Below, piece after piece: positions 35,225 to 43,990 of a stretch of DNA of 64,000 nt (positions are counted from its first letter, which is position 1; every line of letters begins with the position of its first letter). Made by a program: the position numbers and the translations under genes. The notes beneath the pieces were generated by a model that was given only the letters and a program-made list of their open reading frames with translations, made no database searches and was not told the origin of the DNA. Source of the stretch: Dehalobacterium formicoaceticum (GTDB lineage: Bacteria > Bacillota > Dehalobacteriia > Dehalobacteriales > Dehalobacteriaceae); the NCBI RefSeq assembly GCF_002224645.1, contig NZ_CP022121.1, positions 3,130,501-3,194,500 on the forward strand, written 5' to 3'.

Positions 35225-36154
35225 CTATTCTAACGCTTCTCGTACGTCGGCGAGAATTTTTTCTGCTCCGGCATCAATCAAGCGGTCGGCCAAAGTGCGC
35301 CCCAGTTGATCGGCTTCACTCCGGAGACCGGTAATCTTATCCCGGAGAATGGTGCTGCCATCCAGGCTGGCCACCAGACCATGCAAGGTCATGCTCTCCT
35401 GTTCCATTTCCCCTAATGCCCCAATGGGAATTTGACAGCCCCCTTCCAGTTTTCGTAAAAAGGCCCGTTCTGCCGTGATCCCGTCAAAAGCATCCTGATC
35501 ATTGATCACCCGGATAATTTTCAATACTTCCAGATCATCCCCCCGGCATTCAATGCCAATGGAACCTTGTCCCACGGCGGGCAGGCAAACATCATAAGAT
35601 AGATAATCCGTGATCTTTTCCGTCCAGCCCAGGCGTTTCACCCCGGCTGCTGCCAGGATAATGCCGTCAAAATCTTCCTTCTCCATTTTGGCGAGACGGG
35701 TATTGAGATTGCCCCTGATATCATAAAGCTGAAAATCAGGCCGATAGCGGAGGAGCTGGGCCCGTCTTCTGAGACTGCTGGTGCCTACCTTGGCTCCCGG
35801 TGGCAAATCAGCCAGCCGGTATCCTTTGTGGGAAACCAGCACATCCCCCGGATCTTCCCGCCTGCACATGGCCCCAATAATCAGGCCTTCCGGCAGCATG
35901 GTGGGCACATCCTTCATGCTGTGCACGGCCAAATCAATTTCTCTATCTAGTATCTTTACTTCCAGTTCTTTGGTAAACAACCCTTTGTCGCCGATTTTGG
36001 CCAGGGCCACATCCAGGATCTTGTCTCCCTTGGTCTTGATATCCACCACCCGGAAGGAATATTCCGGCCAATGCTTCTTTAGTTCCTGTTCCACCCACCG
36101 GGCTTGCCAGAGGGCCAAAGCGCTGTCCCTGGTGCCGATTACGATCTCTCTCAT
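35225..36154 (-). CDS. hemC: Hydroxymethylbilane synthase (porphobilinogen deaminase)
   Basis: About 309 residues. It polymerises four porphobilinogens to hydroxymethylbilane. Start at the ATG at 36154 (MREIVIGTRDSALAL), with GGAGG eleven bases upstream; a frame to 36175 overlaps that site. VHSMKDVPT, GTSSLRRRAQL and GQGSIGIECR are conserved. The cofactor-binding cysteine is in LEGGCQIPIGA near residue 236. First hem gene of the operon. Confidence 0.96.
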   Translation of the reverse strand: MREIVIGTRDSALALWQARWVEQELKKHWPEYSFRVVDIKTKGDKILDVALAKIGDKGLFTKELEVKILDREIDLAVHSMKDVPTMLPEGLIIGAMCRREDPGDVLVSHKGYRLADLPPGAKVGTSSLRRRAQLLRYRPDFQLYDIRGNLNTRLAKMEKEDFDGIILAAAGVKRLGWTEKITDYLSYDVCLPAVGQGSIGIECRGDDLEVLKIIRVINDQDAFDGITAERAFLRKLEGGCQIPIGALGEMEQESMTLHGLVASLDGSTILRDKITGLRSEADQLGRTLADRLIDAGAEKILADVREALE

Positions 36155-36184
36155 AGTTACAGTTACCTCCAACATATATCTAAA

Positions 36185-36302
36185 TATATCAAAATATATT
36201 AAATATCTAAGATCTAAGATCTAAGATTTAAGATTTAAGATTTAAGATTTAAGATTTAAGATCTAAATATCTAAAGATTTAAAAATTTAAATAAAGATTT
36301 AA
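36185..36302. repeat. AAGATTT tandem repeat between hemC and the prenyl synthase gene
   Basis: More than ten degenerate seven-base units (AAGATCT, AAGATTT, AAATATCT) fill nearly the whole gap. A different unit from those in the neighbouring gaps. Confidence 0.8.
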
Positions 36303-36309
36303 AGGAAAG

Positions 36310-37278
36310 TCAGAATGATCTCTCCCCAATAAAACTTGTCAGCTTTTTAAAGGTCTTCTTAGTCTTTACATCCGGTAAACGGTTTAATTCTTTTTTTGCT
36401 TTGTTCAGATAAATATTGGCCATATCAAAGGAATATTTAATAGCACCGGAATCCTTGATCAGACGTATAATTTCCTGCACTTCCTCCTCGGATTTGACCT
36501 GTTTGGTGACCAGCTCCCGGAGGTGTTCTTTTTCCTGGCTGTGTTTCAAAGCATAGATCACCGGCAGGGTAATAATACCCTGTCTCAGATCTCCTCCGAT
36601 GGGTTTGCCCAGTACTTTTTCGTCTGAGATCATATCCAAAATATCATCGGTAATCTGAAAAGCCATGCCCACATGATAGCCATACCTGGTGAGAGCGCGT
36701 ACGATTTTTTCCGGGGCCTCCGTCACCACCGCCCCCAGCTCGCAGCTGGCGGAGATCAGCAGGGCGGTTTTCCGCTTGATACGGTATAAATAATCCCGCA
36801 AATTTTGTTCCGCATCAAATGAAGCGGAGATCTGCTGGATTTCCCCCCGGCACATCTCCACGGTGACCCGGGATAAGACCTTTAATACCCTTTTGTCCTG
36901 ATACTGGGAAATCAGCTTGAGGGCGACGGCGGAAAGATAGTCCCCGGCATGAAGGGACACCCGATTGCCCCATTTCGCCTTCACCGTGGGATGGCCCCGC
37001 CGGGTCATAGAGGCATCCACCACATCATCGTGCACCAAACTGGCCATATGGATGATTTCCAGGGCGACGGCCAAAGGAAGAATTTTCTCAAAATCATAGC
37101 GATAAAACTTACCCGCCAAAAGAGCAAAGGCCGGCCTGATCCTTTTTCCCCCTGCCTTTAATAAATGACCGGCGGCCAGGGTCAGCTCAGGCTCCTGGGT
37201 CAGCACATATTTTTCTAGTTCCTTTTCTACTACCTTGAGGTCACCATTTATTTCATGAAAAATCGATAAAAACTGCAA
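36310..37278 (-). CDS. All-trans polyprenyl diphosphate synthase (heptaprenyl type, component II-like)
   Basis: Protein of 322 residues. It elongates farnesyl diphosphate for the quinone side chain. The first Asp-rich motif is SLVHDDVVDASMTRRG (DDxxD) and the second QITDDILDMISDEK; GKRIRPAFALLAG precedes. The small residue positions before the first motif fit a long-chain enzyme. Menaquinone use would fit the Clostridia context. The gene is read in the same direction as hemC but is separated by a repeat tract. Confidence 0.9.
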   Translation of the reverse strand: MQFLSIFHEINGDLKVVEKELEKYVLTQEPELTLAAGHLLKAGGKRIRPAFALLAGKFYRYDFEKILPLAVALEIIHMASLVHDDVVDASMTRRGHPTVKAKWGNRVSLHAGDYLSAVALKLISQYQDKRVLKVLSRVTVEMCRGEIQQISASFDAEQNLRDYLYRIKRKTALLISASCELGAVVTEAPEKIVRALTRYGYHVGMAFQITDDILDMISDEKVLGKPIGGDLRQGIITLPVIYALKHSQEKEHLRELVTKQVKSEEEVQEIIRLIKDSGAIKYSFDMANIYLNKAKKELNRLPDVKTKKTFKKLTSFIGERSF

Positions 37279-37298
37279 ATATGATCACCTTATCTCTC

Positions 37299-37348
37299 AG
37301 TTGGTCAGTTGGTCAGTTGGTCAGTTGGTCAGTTAGTTAGTTAGTTAG
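37299..37348. repeat. TTGGTCAG tandem repeat
   Basis: Five eight-base TTGGTCAG units (CAGTTGGTCAGTTGGTCAGT) continuing into TTAG four-base units. Same unit as at 27183, 28391 and 39418. Confidence 0.85.
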
Positions 37349-37393
37349 TTAGTTAATCAGCAATCAATTAGTCAGATAGTCAGTTAAGAAATA

Positions 37394-37891
37394 TTAGTCC
37401 ATGGTACAGCCCAGTTCCTCTGCACCCTCATACTGAATCTCATCCACTTCATTTTTTTTGCCCCAACCCTTATACAGCCGATCCGGAAAATTCATGATCA
37501 TGCCTCTTTCCAGCCGGGACACATTCTTATAGCCATGAATCAACCCCGGGGGGATCACAATGCTCATGGGACTGTCCTGTCCGGCATAGAATTCCATCAA
37601 GTGCCCAAGGGTGCTGCTTCCTTTGCGCTGATCCCAGATTCTGATTAAGAAATTACCCGGGCCGGGAAAGGCCAGCACGTCGGTCTTTTCCTCATGCTCA
37701 TGAGGGGTGCGCATGGCGCCGGGCTCCAGATAAGCGATATAACTCATCACAGGATTCAGCCCCTCCGCCAATTCATCCAGACGAAAAGTCTCCATAAAAA
37801 AACCTCTGTCATCCACATGCCTGGTCAATTTTTTGATGATCACGCCGTTAATGGCATCTTTGATCCATTCCATTGCAACATGCTCCTTCAC
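37394..37891 (-). CDS. RmlC-like dTDP-sugar 3,5-epimerase/cupin
   Basis: Protein of 165 residues. The N-terminal VDDRGFFMETFRLDEL is the RmlC signature, with the cupin-type HEHEEKTDVLAF in the middle and IPPGLIHGYKNVS carrying the conserved His. It is close to dTDP-4-dehydrorhamnose 3,5-epimerase, but shorter and atypical at the C-terminus. It is encoded 193 bases from the RmlB gene; RmlA and RmlD are not in the window. It could be a related epimerase for another sugar. Confidence 0.75.
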   Translation of the reverse strand: MKEHVAMEWIKDAINGVIIKKLTRHVDDRGFFMETFRLDELAEGLNPVMSYIAYLEPGAMRTPHEHEEKTDVLAFPGPGNFLIRIWDQRKGSSTLGHLMEFYAGQDSPMSIVIPPGLIHGYKNVSRLERGMIMNFPDRLYKGWGKKNEVDEIQYEGAEELGCTMD

Positions 37892-37902
37892 TTAAAAAAT
37901 TC

Positions 37903-37968
37903 TTGTCTATTATTCTATTAGTCTATTTGCCTATTTGCCTATTAGCTTATTTGCTTATTTGCCAATTT
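37903..37968. repeat. CTATTTGC tandem repeat
   Basis: Degenerate eight-base units: CTATTAGTCTATTTGCCTAT and the following TTGCTTATTTGC. Fills the gap after the RmlC-like gene start. Confidence 0.75.
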
Positions 37969-38083
37969 ATTTATCAAATTCCAAGACTCCCATTTCTATA
38001 AGTGGGAGCTCCTATTTTCACTTCAGGTGGGGTAGATTCCCCATCAGAAGCCCGGATGTTCAGCTTTAACTGAACGAGTTCAC

Positions 38084-39151
38084 TTATTTGATGATCTTTT
38101 CATCATACTGCTGCTTCATCCAATTTTGATAAGCACCGGACTGGACACTTTCCACCCAGGGCCGATGATTGAGGTACCACTGCACCGTCTTTTGCAGGCC
38201 GGTGGTAAAGGTTTCCCTAGGCTGCCAGCCTAACTTCATCATCTTGGAAGAATCAATGGCATAGCGCAGATCATGCCCGGGCCTGTCCCTGGTAAAGACG
38301 ATTAAATCCTTGAATTCCTGGGGATCCCGGTTTAATTCTGCACCTAACAGGTCACAAATAGTATGGACAAGTTCAATATTTTTACGCTCATAATTACCGC
38401 CGATATTATAAGTCTCCCCCAAAATGCCTTTTTCCATAACCGTCCAAATGGCTTCACAATGATCTTCCACATAAAGCCAGTCCCGGACATTTTCTCCTTT
38501 GCCATAAACAGGCAACGGTTTTCCTTCGAGGGCATGTAAAATCATTAAAGGGATCAGCTTTTCCGGAAACTGATAAGGCCCGTAGTTATTGGAACAATTG
38601 GTGATCAGCACCGGGAGACCATAAGTCCGGAAGTAGGAACGCACCAGATGATCACCGGAGGCCTTGGAGGCAGAATAAGGGCTGCTGGGATCATAACGGG
38701 AATCTTCCGTGAACAAACCCTCTGCACCCAAAGAACCGTAAACCTCATCGGTGCTGACATGGTGCAGCAAGGTGCCCTCCCGGAATTTTCCGTTACTCTC
38801 CTGCCAGTTTTTTTTGCAGATCTCCAGCAAATGAAAGGTGCCCAGAATATTGGTATAAATAAAGGCCCCAGGCTCGGAGATGCTGCGGTCGACATGACTC
38901 TCCGCGGCAAAATGAACCATCCGGTCCGGTTGAAAGCGGTCAAAAACTTGATCTAAAAGAGGTCGATCCGTGAGATCGCCCTGGACAAAAGTATAATTGG
39001 GCAGATTCTCGATTTCGGTCAAGTTAAGAAGGTTGGCCGCATAAGTCAGTTTATCCAGATTGATAAAATGATGCTCCGGATACCGTGCCACAAACAGGTT
39101 TAAAAAATTAGAGCCAATAAACCCAGCCCCCCCGGTTACCAATATTCTCAC
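38084..39151 (-). CDS. rfbB: dTDP-glucose 4,6-dehydratase
   Basis: Protein of 355 residues. It makes dTDP-4-keto-6-deoxyglucose. TGGAGFIGSNFLN at the N-terminus, FAAESHVDRSIS, HVSTDEVYGSLG with the catalytic Asp-Glu and SPYSASKASGDHLV with YxxxK are intact. GPYQFPEKLIPL and RDWLYVEDHCEAI are family-specific. It supplies rhamnose-type precursors for the surface polysaccharide. Confidence 0.95.
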   Translation of the reverse strand: MRILVTGGAGFIGSNFLNLFVARYPEHHFINLDKLTYAANLLNLTEIENLPNYTFVQGDLTDRPLLDQVFDRFQPDRMVHFAAESHVDRSISEPGAFIYTNILGTFHLLEICKKNWQESNGKFREGTLLHHVSTDEVYGSLGAEGLFTEDSRYDPSSPYSASKASGDHLVRSYFRTYGLPVLITNCSNNYGPYQFPEKLIPLMILHALEGKPLPVYGKGENVRDWLYVEDHCEAIWTVMEKGILGETYNIGGNYERKNIELVHTICDLLGAELNRDPQEFKDLIVFTRDRPGHDLRYAIDSSKMMKLGWQPRETFTTGLQKTVQWYLNHRPWVESVQSGAYQNWMKQQYDEKIIK

Positions 39152-39569
39152 CTTTGCTCCTCCTTACGGTTGGAAATCCAACTGCACAAGTATCATCATA
39201 AGATAATAACACACAATATGGCAACATAATAACATAGTAACATGATAACATGATAACATAATACCATATTGAAAAATAAGCCGGATAACAATTTAATAAT
39301 ATAGCAAGATATTGAAAGTCAAAAGTCAAACGTTAAAAGTTAAACAACTGAAAATATAAACAATTTATAAACAATTTAATATATTCAACGCAGAATCGGA
39401 ATTTCCTCTAAAAACGGTTGGTTAGTTGGTCAGTTGGTCGGTCGGTTGGGCAGAATTCTGGGAATAAAAAAGACGAGGCTGGTGCCAACCCCGTCCCTGA
39501 AAACTTCCTTAAGACTTCTCTGAAAACTTCTCTGAAAACCTCTTCTATTAACTTACCTCTAACTTACCT
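39152..39569. other. Repeat-rich gap between rfbB and the PglF-like gene
   Basis: It holds three unrelated tandem repeats: GATAACAT units (about 39207-39268), TTGGTCAG units (39418-39452) and ACTTCTCTGAAA/ACTTACCTCTA units (39505-39580, running into the last codons of the next gene). A weak GC hairpin GACGAGG/CCCCGTC (39470-39497) may be the terminator of the minus-strand gene upstream. No gene. Confidence 0.6.
39418..39452. repeat. TTGGTCAG tandem repeat
   Basis: TTGGTTAGTTGGTCAGTTGG followed by TCGGTCGGTTGG. Fourth site of the same unit. Confidence 0.8.
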
Positions 39570-41441
39570 CTAACTTACCTCATTGGCTGTAATCGGTGCC
39601 TCTATTGTGTGGCTTCTGAATGATGGCAGAAATTCCTGAATCATGTGCTGTGTTTCATTTTCATTCTCCGGCAAATTGCCCCGCATAATGCGGCCGATGA
39701 TCTTCTCCTCAATCAGTTCAGACATGATTTCGCCTCTTTTGGCCACAAAGATTCTTTTATGGGTCGTGGCGGTGACGCCTTCTTCAGCTGTCAGGAGCTC
39801 TTCGTATAGTTTTTCCCCGGGACGAGTCCCCGTCACTTTTATTTCAATATCTTTGCCCGGTCTAAACCCGGACAGTTCAATCAGGCTATAGGCCAGATCC
39901 ATGATCCGGACCGGCTCGCCCATATCCAGGATAAAAATTTCCCCGCCTTTTGCCATCGATCCCGCTTGGATCACCAATTGTACCGCTTCGGGAATGGTCA
40001 TAAAATATCTCACCATCTCTTGATGGGTCACCGTCACCGGACCGCCGTTGGCAATCTGTTTCTTGAACAGAGGAATCACACTACCCTTGCTGCCTAATAC
40101 ATTGCCAAAGCGCACCGCAACATAACTGGTTTCGCTGATGGTGTCCAGATATTGGATCACCATTTCCCCCAGCCGCTTGGTGGCGCCCATGATACTGGTG
40201 GGATTTACCGCCTTATCGGTAGAAATAAAGACAAATTTTTTGGCATGGAACATATCGGCGGCCTGGGCCACATTGTAGGTACCCAGAACATTATTTTTGA
40301 TGGCGTCTTCCGGATTGTACTCCATCATGGGCACATGCTTGTGAGCCGCGGCATGAAAGACAATCTGGGGACGATATTTCATAAAGGTGTTGATTAAGGC
40401 TTTGCGATCCCGCACATTCTTAACCATGGGCACGATTTTTAAATGGGGAAAGCTTTTTTTCAGCTCCATGTCAATTTCATAGACGTTGTTCTCACAGGAA
40501 TCAAATATCAATAAAGTCTTCGGCTGATAATGAGCCACCTGGCGGCACAGCTCGGAACCGATGGATCCGCCTCCGCCGGTGATTAACACCACCTGATCTT
40601 TCAGGTAAGCGGTAATATCATCCATATTAACCTGCACCGGTTCCCGGCCTAATAAATCTTCTACTTCCACATCCCGGATCTGGCTGACCTTTACCTTGCC
40701 GTCGATTAGATCATAGACGCCGGGCAAGATTTTCACTTTTACCCCGGCATTTTTGCAAATACCTAAAATTTCTTTTTTGACCTGGATATCTGCGGAGGGC
40801 ATGGCAATAATCACTTCATCCACCTGATGCTTTTTGACTAAGTGTGGGATATCCTCTCTTCCTCCCAAAACGCTGATTTCCTGAATGATCATATTTTTTT
40901 TGCAGTGATCATCATCCACAAAACCAACAATCTCAACGCTGCCATTATAATGACTTTTCAATTCCTTCGCCACCAGCACCCCGGCATCCCCGGCGCCGCA
41001 GATCATAACTTTTTTATCGGCACTTTTTTTCTTGCCGCCCAGATGATTATCACGAATCAATCTCCAGGTAATGCGGGATCCCCCGATAAATACGATGCGC
41101 AGAATGAAGTCCAAAAGATATACTGATCGGGGCAAAGGAAAGGTAGAACCGCTGTAAAGATAAGCTAAAAGAACCGTTAATATACTCCCCAATGTCACGC
41201 CCCGAATCACCGCCATAAGTTCTCCGATACTGGCATATTCCCAGGCACGGCGGTATAGCCCAAAGGCAAAAAATAAAACCATCATGATAATGGTAGAAAA
41301 GGGGGCAATTTGCCAATATGTATTGATATAATTCCCAGGGATCTGTCCGTCAAAGCGGATTAATAATGCGAAAAACAGACTTAAGTGGAGCAGGATGGCA
41401 TCAACCGCCATCAGCACAAGAGAACGCCAGCTGTAGAACAT
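39570..41441 (-). CDS. PglF/CapD-type nucleotide-sugar 4,6-dehydratase
   Basis: Protein of 623 residues. Four N-terminal membrane helices (about residues 10-130) precede a CoA-binding-like Rossmann domain (GAGDAGVLVAKELK near 150) and the catalytic SDR domain: TGGGGSIGSELCRQ near 290, STDKAVNPTSIMGATKR with the catalytic Lys near 400 and FGNVLGSKGSVIPLFKKQI. PglF-type enzymes convert UDP-GlcNAc to the 4-keto-6-deoxy sugar that a PglE aminotransferase uses; the PglE, PglD and PglC genes lie at 25.9-28.4 kb. The C-terminus overlaps a tandem repeat. Confidence 0.92.
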   Translation of the reverse strand: MFYSWRSLVLMAVDAILLHLSLFFALLIRFDGQIPGNYINTYWQIAPFSTIIMMVLFFAFGLYRRAWEYASIGELMAVIRGVTLGSILTVLLAYLYSGSTFPLPRSVYLLDFILRIVFIGGSRITWRLIRDNHLGGKKKSADKKVMICGAGDAGVLVAKELKSHYNGSVEIVGFVDDDHCKKNMIIQEISVLGGREDIPHLVKKHQVDEVIIAMPSADIQVKKEILGICKNAGVKVKILPGVYDLIDGKVKVSQIRDVEVEDLLGREPVQVNMDDITAYLKDQVVLITGGGGSIGSELCRQVAHYQPKTLLIFDSCENNVYEIDMELKKSFPHLKIVPMVKNVRDRKALINTFMKYRPQIVFHAAAHKHVPMMEYNPEDAIKNNVLGTYNVAQAADMFHAKKFVFISTDKAVNPTSIMGATKRLGEMVIQYLDTISETSYVAVRFGNVLGSKGSVIPLFKKQIANGGPVTVTHQEMVRYFMTIPEAVQLVIQAGSMAKGGEIFILDMGEPVRIMDLAYSLIELSGFRPGKDIEIKVTGTRPGEKLYEELLTAEEGVTATTHKRIFVAKRGEIMSELIEEKIIGRIMRGNLPENENETQHMIQEFLPSFRSHTIEAPITANEVS

Positions 41442-41483
41442 TTTAAAAGACTCCTTTAAAAGTGATTTTGATGATTTTAAAAT

Positions 41484-41538
41484 TTAAGGAATTCAGGAAT
41501 TTAGGAATTTAGGAATTTAGGAATTTAGGAATTTAAAA
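41484..41538. repeat. AATTTAGG tandem repeat
   Basis: At least five copies of the eight-base unit GGAATTTA upstream of the PglF-like start. Confidence 0.85.
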
Positions 41539-41708
41539 AAGGCCAACTTAAAAATATATGCTAAAATGTTCCACATAGAACACCAGATTATATATTCTTC
41601 ATTTGTTCCTAATTTCCTGCTAATTCCTTGCTAATTTTTCACTTTTTTAGTAAATCTTCTCGACAATAATCGACATTAAAATCTGATGCGCTGATTAGAC
41701 AAACAGCA

Positions 41709-41737
41709 AGGACCGGGTTTCCAAAAAACCCGGTCCT
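41709..41737. terminator. Hairpin downstream of galE
   Basis: AGGACCGGGTTT pairs perfectly with AAACCCGGTCCT (loop CCAAA). It lies about 100 bases after the galE stop on the minus strand; TAAAAATAT on the plus side makes it look better as a plus-strand terminator, TTGCTGTTT on the minus side is weaker. Between it and galE lies a CTTAATCAAACCTAAT repeat (41765-41830). Confidence 0.65.
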
Positions 41738-41764
41738 AAAAATATAACAGACTTGATCCGATTT

Positions 41765-41833
41765 AATAAACTTAATCAAACCTAATAAACTTAATCAAAC
41801 CTAATCAAACTTCATGTTTTCAATTAGATTTGA
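41765..41833. repeat. CTTAATCAAACCTAATAAA tandem repeat
   Basis: Units of 18-19 bases (AATAAACTTAATCAAACCT) repeated two and a half times, then TTTGATTAGA units running into the galE stop. Confidence 0.7.
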
Positions 41834-42838
41834 TTAGATTTGATCAGACTTTACAGAAAAATACCAGGCGTCCCGGCACATGGCTTCCAGATCCAATTCC
41901 GCCTTCCAGCCCAGCTCCCTTTCTGCTTTGCCCGGATCGGCGTAGCAGGCTGCAATATCACCCGGGCGCCGTTTTCCCACGCGATAAGGAACTTTTTGGC
42001 CGGTGCTTTTCTCGAAGGCGGTGATCATTTCCAAAACACTGGTTCCTTTGCCGGTGCCCAGGTTATAAGTAAAGATCCCCGATCCCAGGGCTAGTTTTTC
42101 TAAGGCTTTGATGTGCCCAATGCTTAGATCCACCACATGAATATAATCACGGATACCGGTACCGTCCCGGGTCTCGTAATCATCGCCGAAGACATTCAAC
42201 TGGGGCAGCTCTCCCTTTGCCGCCTTTACGATATACGGCATCAGGTTATTGGGAATCCCTTTAGGGTTTTCACCGATAAGGCCGCTTTTGTGGGCGCCCA
42301 CGGGATTAAAGTAGCGGAGCAGAGCAATCCGCCATGTTTGGTCTGATATAAATAAATCTCCCAGGATGTTTTCAATCATCAGCTTGGAGCTGCCGTAAGG
42401 ATTGGTGGCGGACAAAGGAAAATCCTCGGTAATGGGCAGGCGGGATGGATTGCCATAGACCGTAGCCGAAGAACTGAAAACGATGCTTTTACAGCCATAG
42501 CGGGCCATGGTTTTGCATAAGACCAAGGTGGACAGAATATTGTTATGGTAATATTTCAAGGGTTCCTGCACAGACTCACCCACGGCTTTAAAGCCCGCAA
42601 AATGAATCACGCCATCAATATGATGGGCTTGAAAGATCTCATCCAGCATTGATTGATCCGTCACATCTCCCTGATAAAAGGAAAAATCACGGTTGGTAAT
42701 GGTTTTAATTCCCCTAAGGGCTGACGGCGCGGAGTTAGAGAAATTGTCGATGACCACAAGATCATATCCAGCCTGAAGCAGCTCCGCCGAGGTATGACTG
42801 CCAATATATCCGGCGCCCCCTGTCACTAGTATTTTCAT
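41834..42838 (-). CDS. galE: UDP-glucose 4-epimerase
   Basis: Protein of 334 residues. It interconverts UDP-glucose and UDP-galactose. TGGAGYIGSHTSAELL at the N-terminus, FAGFKAVGES, SSSATVYG with the catalytic Ser and NPYGSSKLMIE with YxxxK are intact, as is the RYFNPVGAHKSGLIGE block. It shares the repeat-dense nucleotide-sugar region with rfbB and the PglF-like gene, and is probably a supplier for both polysaccharide and housekeeping use. Confidence 0.96.
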   Translation of the reverse strand: MKILVTGGAGYIGSHTSAELLQAGYDLVVIDNFSNSAPSALRGIKTITNRDFSFYQGDVTDQSMLDEIFQAHHIDGVIHFAGFKAVGESVQEPLKYYHNNILSTLVLCKTMARYGCKSIVFSSSATVYGNPSRLPITEDFPLSATNPYGSSKLMIENILGDLFISDQTWRIALLRYFNPVGAHKSGLIGENPKGIPNNLMPYIVKAAKGELPQLNVFGDDYETRDGTGIRDYIHVVDLSIGHIKALEKLALGSGIFTYNLGTGKGTSVLEMITAFEKSTGQKVPYRVGKRRPGDIAACYADPGKAERELGWKAELDLEAMCRDAWYFSVKSDQI

Positions 42839-42882
42839 GAATTTCCCCCATTTGATGATAATTTTTAATGATCAAAAAATAA

Positions 42883-42905
42883 ATCCCAAGGGTTGCCCTT
42901 GGGAT
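42883..42905 (-). terminator. Terminator of tRNA-Val
   Basis: Perfect ten-base stem ATCCCAAGGG / CCCTTGGGAT, followed on the minus strand by TTTATTTTTTG. It lies about 14 bases after the tRNA 3' end. Confidence 0.85.
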
Positions 42906-42918
42906 CATCTGCAAACTT

Positions 42919-42995
42919 TGGTGGGGCTAACGGGATTCGAACCTGTGACCTCTTGCATGTCAAGCAAGCACTCTAACCAACTGAGCTATAGCCCC
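42919..42995 (-). tRNA. tRNA-Val (GAC), CCA encoded
   Basis: 77 nt on the minus strand. Acceptor stem GGGGCTA/TAGCCCC, D-arm AGCTCAGTTGGTTAGAG, anticodon stem CTTGC/GCAAG around the loop TTGACAT (anticodon GAC), and T-arm GGTTCGAATCC. The 3' CCA is genomically encoded. Own terminator follows. Confidence 0.96.
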
Positions 42996-43070
42996 ATATT
43001 TAATTATCCATCAGGGATACAACAAATATAATAAATCAGTACCCGAAAATTGTCAAGTGAAATGTTTTAG

Positions 43071-43112
43071 AATGCACCCTAATCATCCTTTGATAGATGA
43101 CCAGGGTGCATT
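43071..43112 (-). terminator. Hairpin terminator after the MetH-activation-like gene
   Basis: AATGCACCCT and AGGGTGCATT form a ten-base stem with an intervening second small pairing (ATCATC/GATGA). It lies 13 bases after the stop codon of the minus-strand gene at 43125. Confidence 0.65.
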
Positions 43113-43124
43113 TCAGCATGTTTT

Positions 43125-43814
43125 TTAGTCTTTTTTCAGGTATTTCTCTTTGTAGAGATCCTTATCAAAAGGGGCTTTGCGCCCGGGGCAGTTGTCTTCC
43201 CTGGAACAAAGCTGGCAATTATAAAAGGTGCCTTCCTTCGGAAAACGTATGCCGGACTCGGTTTTGATGGGGCTCATCAGGAAACTTGACTTTAATTCAA
43301 CGCCGATTAATCCTTGGACATCGCCTAAAAGCTGAAATAAGGGTTCCTGTTCAGTGAGGGGCCATTCCGGAAGGGAACCGGGATTCATATTAGCCGCATG
43401 ACCTAAATTAAATTCTTCATCGATGCGGGCATAACTTTTCTCCAGGGCGGAACGGAGAACGGCTTCCATCACGCCATCCGCAATATAATTATCAAAGGTA
43501 TCAGGATAACCTTGGGCCCAATCTGCCAATTCTGTGCCGCAGGTTACCACAAAAGGAACGGCTTTAAAGGTGTCCTCCATATTGACACGTAAGATGCGGC
43601 TGGAGAATCGGATGCCTTCGATAACTACAAAGTCATCTCCCTTGTCATCTACGAAAGCCAGTTTATAGGCAATTTTCGGCTTGCCGATCTTCAAGGCCTC
43701 GTCAATCAGCTGATCCACCTTTCCGATGTAGGAGCTGTCAGGTTTGATGTGCAATCGTGCTAAAAGATCTTCCCGGTCAATTGCACAAGGAATTTGATAA
43801 ACTTTAGTATCCAT
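43125..43814 (-). CDS. Stand-alone methionine-synthase-activation-domain-like protein
   Basis: Protein of 229 residues resembling the vitamin B12-dependent methionine synthase (MetH) activation domain family. A central FVVTCGTELADWAQGY and ANMNPGSLPEWPLTEQ are the clearest family parts; the latter (PGS-x-P-x-WP) binds SAM in MetH. A C-terminal cysteine set (NCQLCSREDNCPG) suggests an added metal or Fe-S site not present in MetH. In anaerobes such proteins are found near corrinoid methyltransferases and may reactivate cobalamin; no such partner lies here. Confidence 0.72.
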   Translation of the reverse strand: MDTKVYQIPCAIDREDLLARLHIKPDSSYIGKVDQLIDEALKIGKPKIAYKLAFVDDKGDDFVVIEGIRFSSRILRVNMEDTFKAVPFVVTCGTELADWAQGYPDTFDNYIADGVMEAVLRSALEKSYARIDEEFNLGHAANMNPGSLPEWPLTEQEPLFQLLGDVQGLIGVELKSSFLMSPIKTESGIRFPKEGTFYNCQLCSREDNCPGRKAPFDKDLYKEKYLKKD

Positions 43815-43904
43815 GGTTCGTTATACTCCCCCAATCATTAATTTGCTCTTGACTGTATTATGACACAATGGTTTCTTTTTAACAACAAATTTTCCGGAAT
43901 ATAT

Positions 43905-43990
43905 TTGTTTCAATTCAAATCAATTCCAATTCAACTCAATCCCAATTTGATTCAGTTCCAATTCAATCAGTTCAGTTCAATCAGTTCAGT
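43905..43990. repeat. CAATTC/TCAGTTCAA short repeats
   Basis: Degenerate CAATTCAA units followed by AATCAGTTCAGTTC units (period about 14, two copies) that run into the stop of the yfbR-like gene. Confidence 0.75.
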
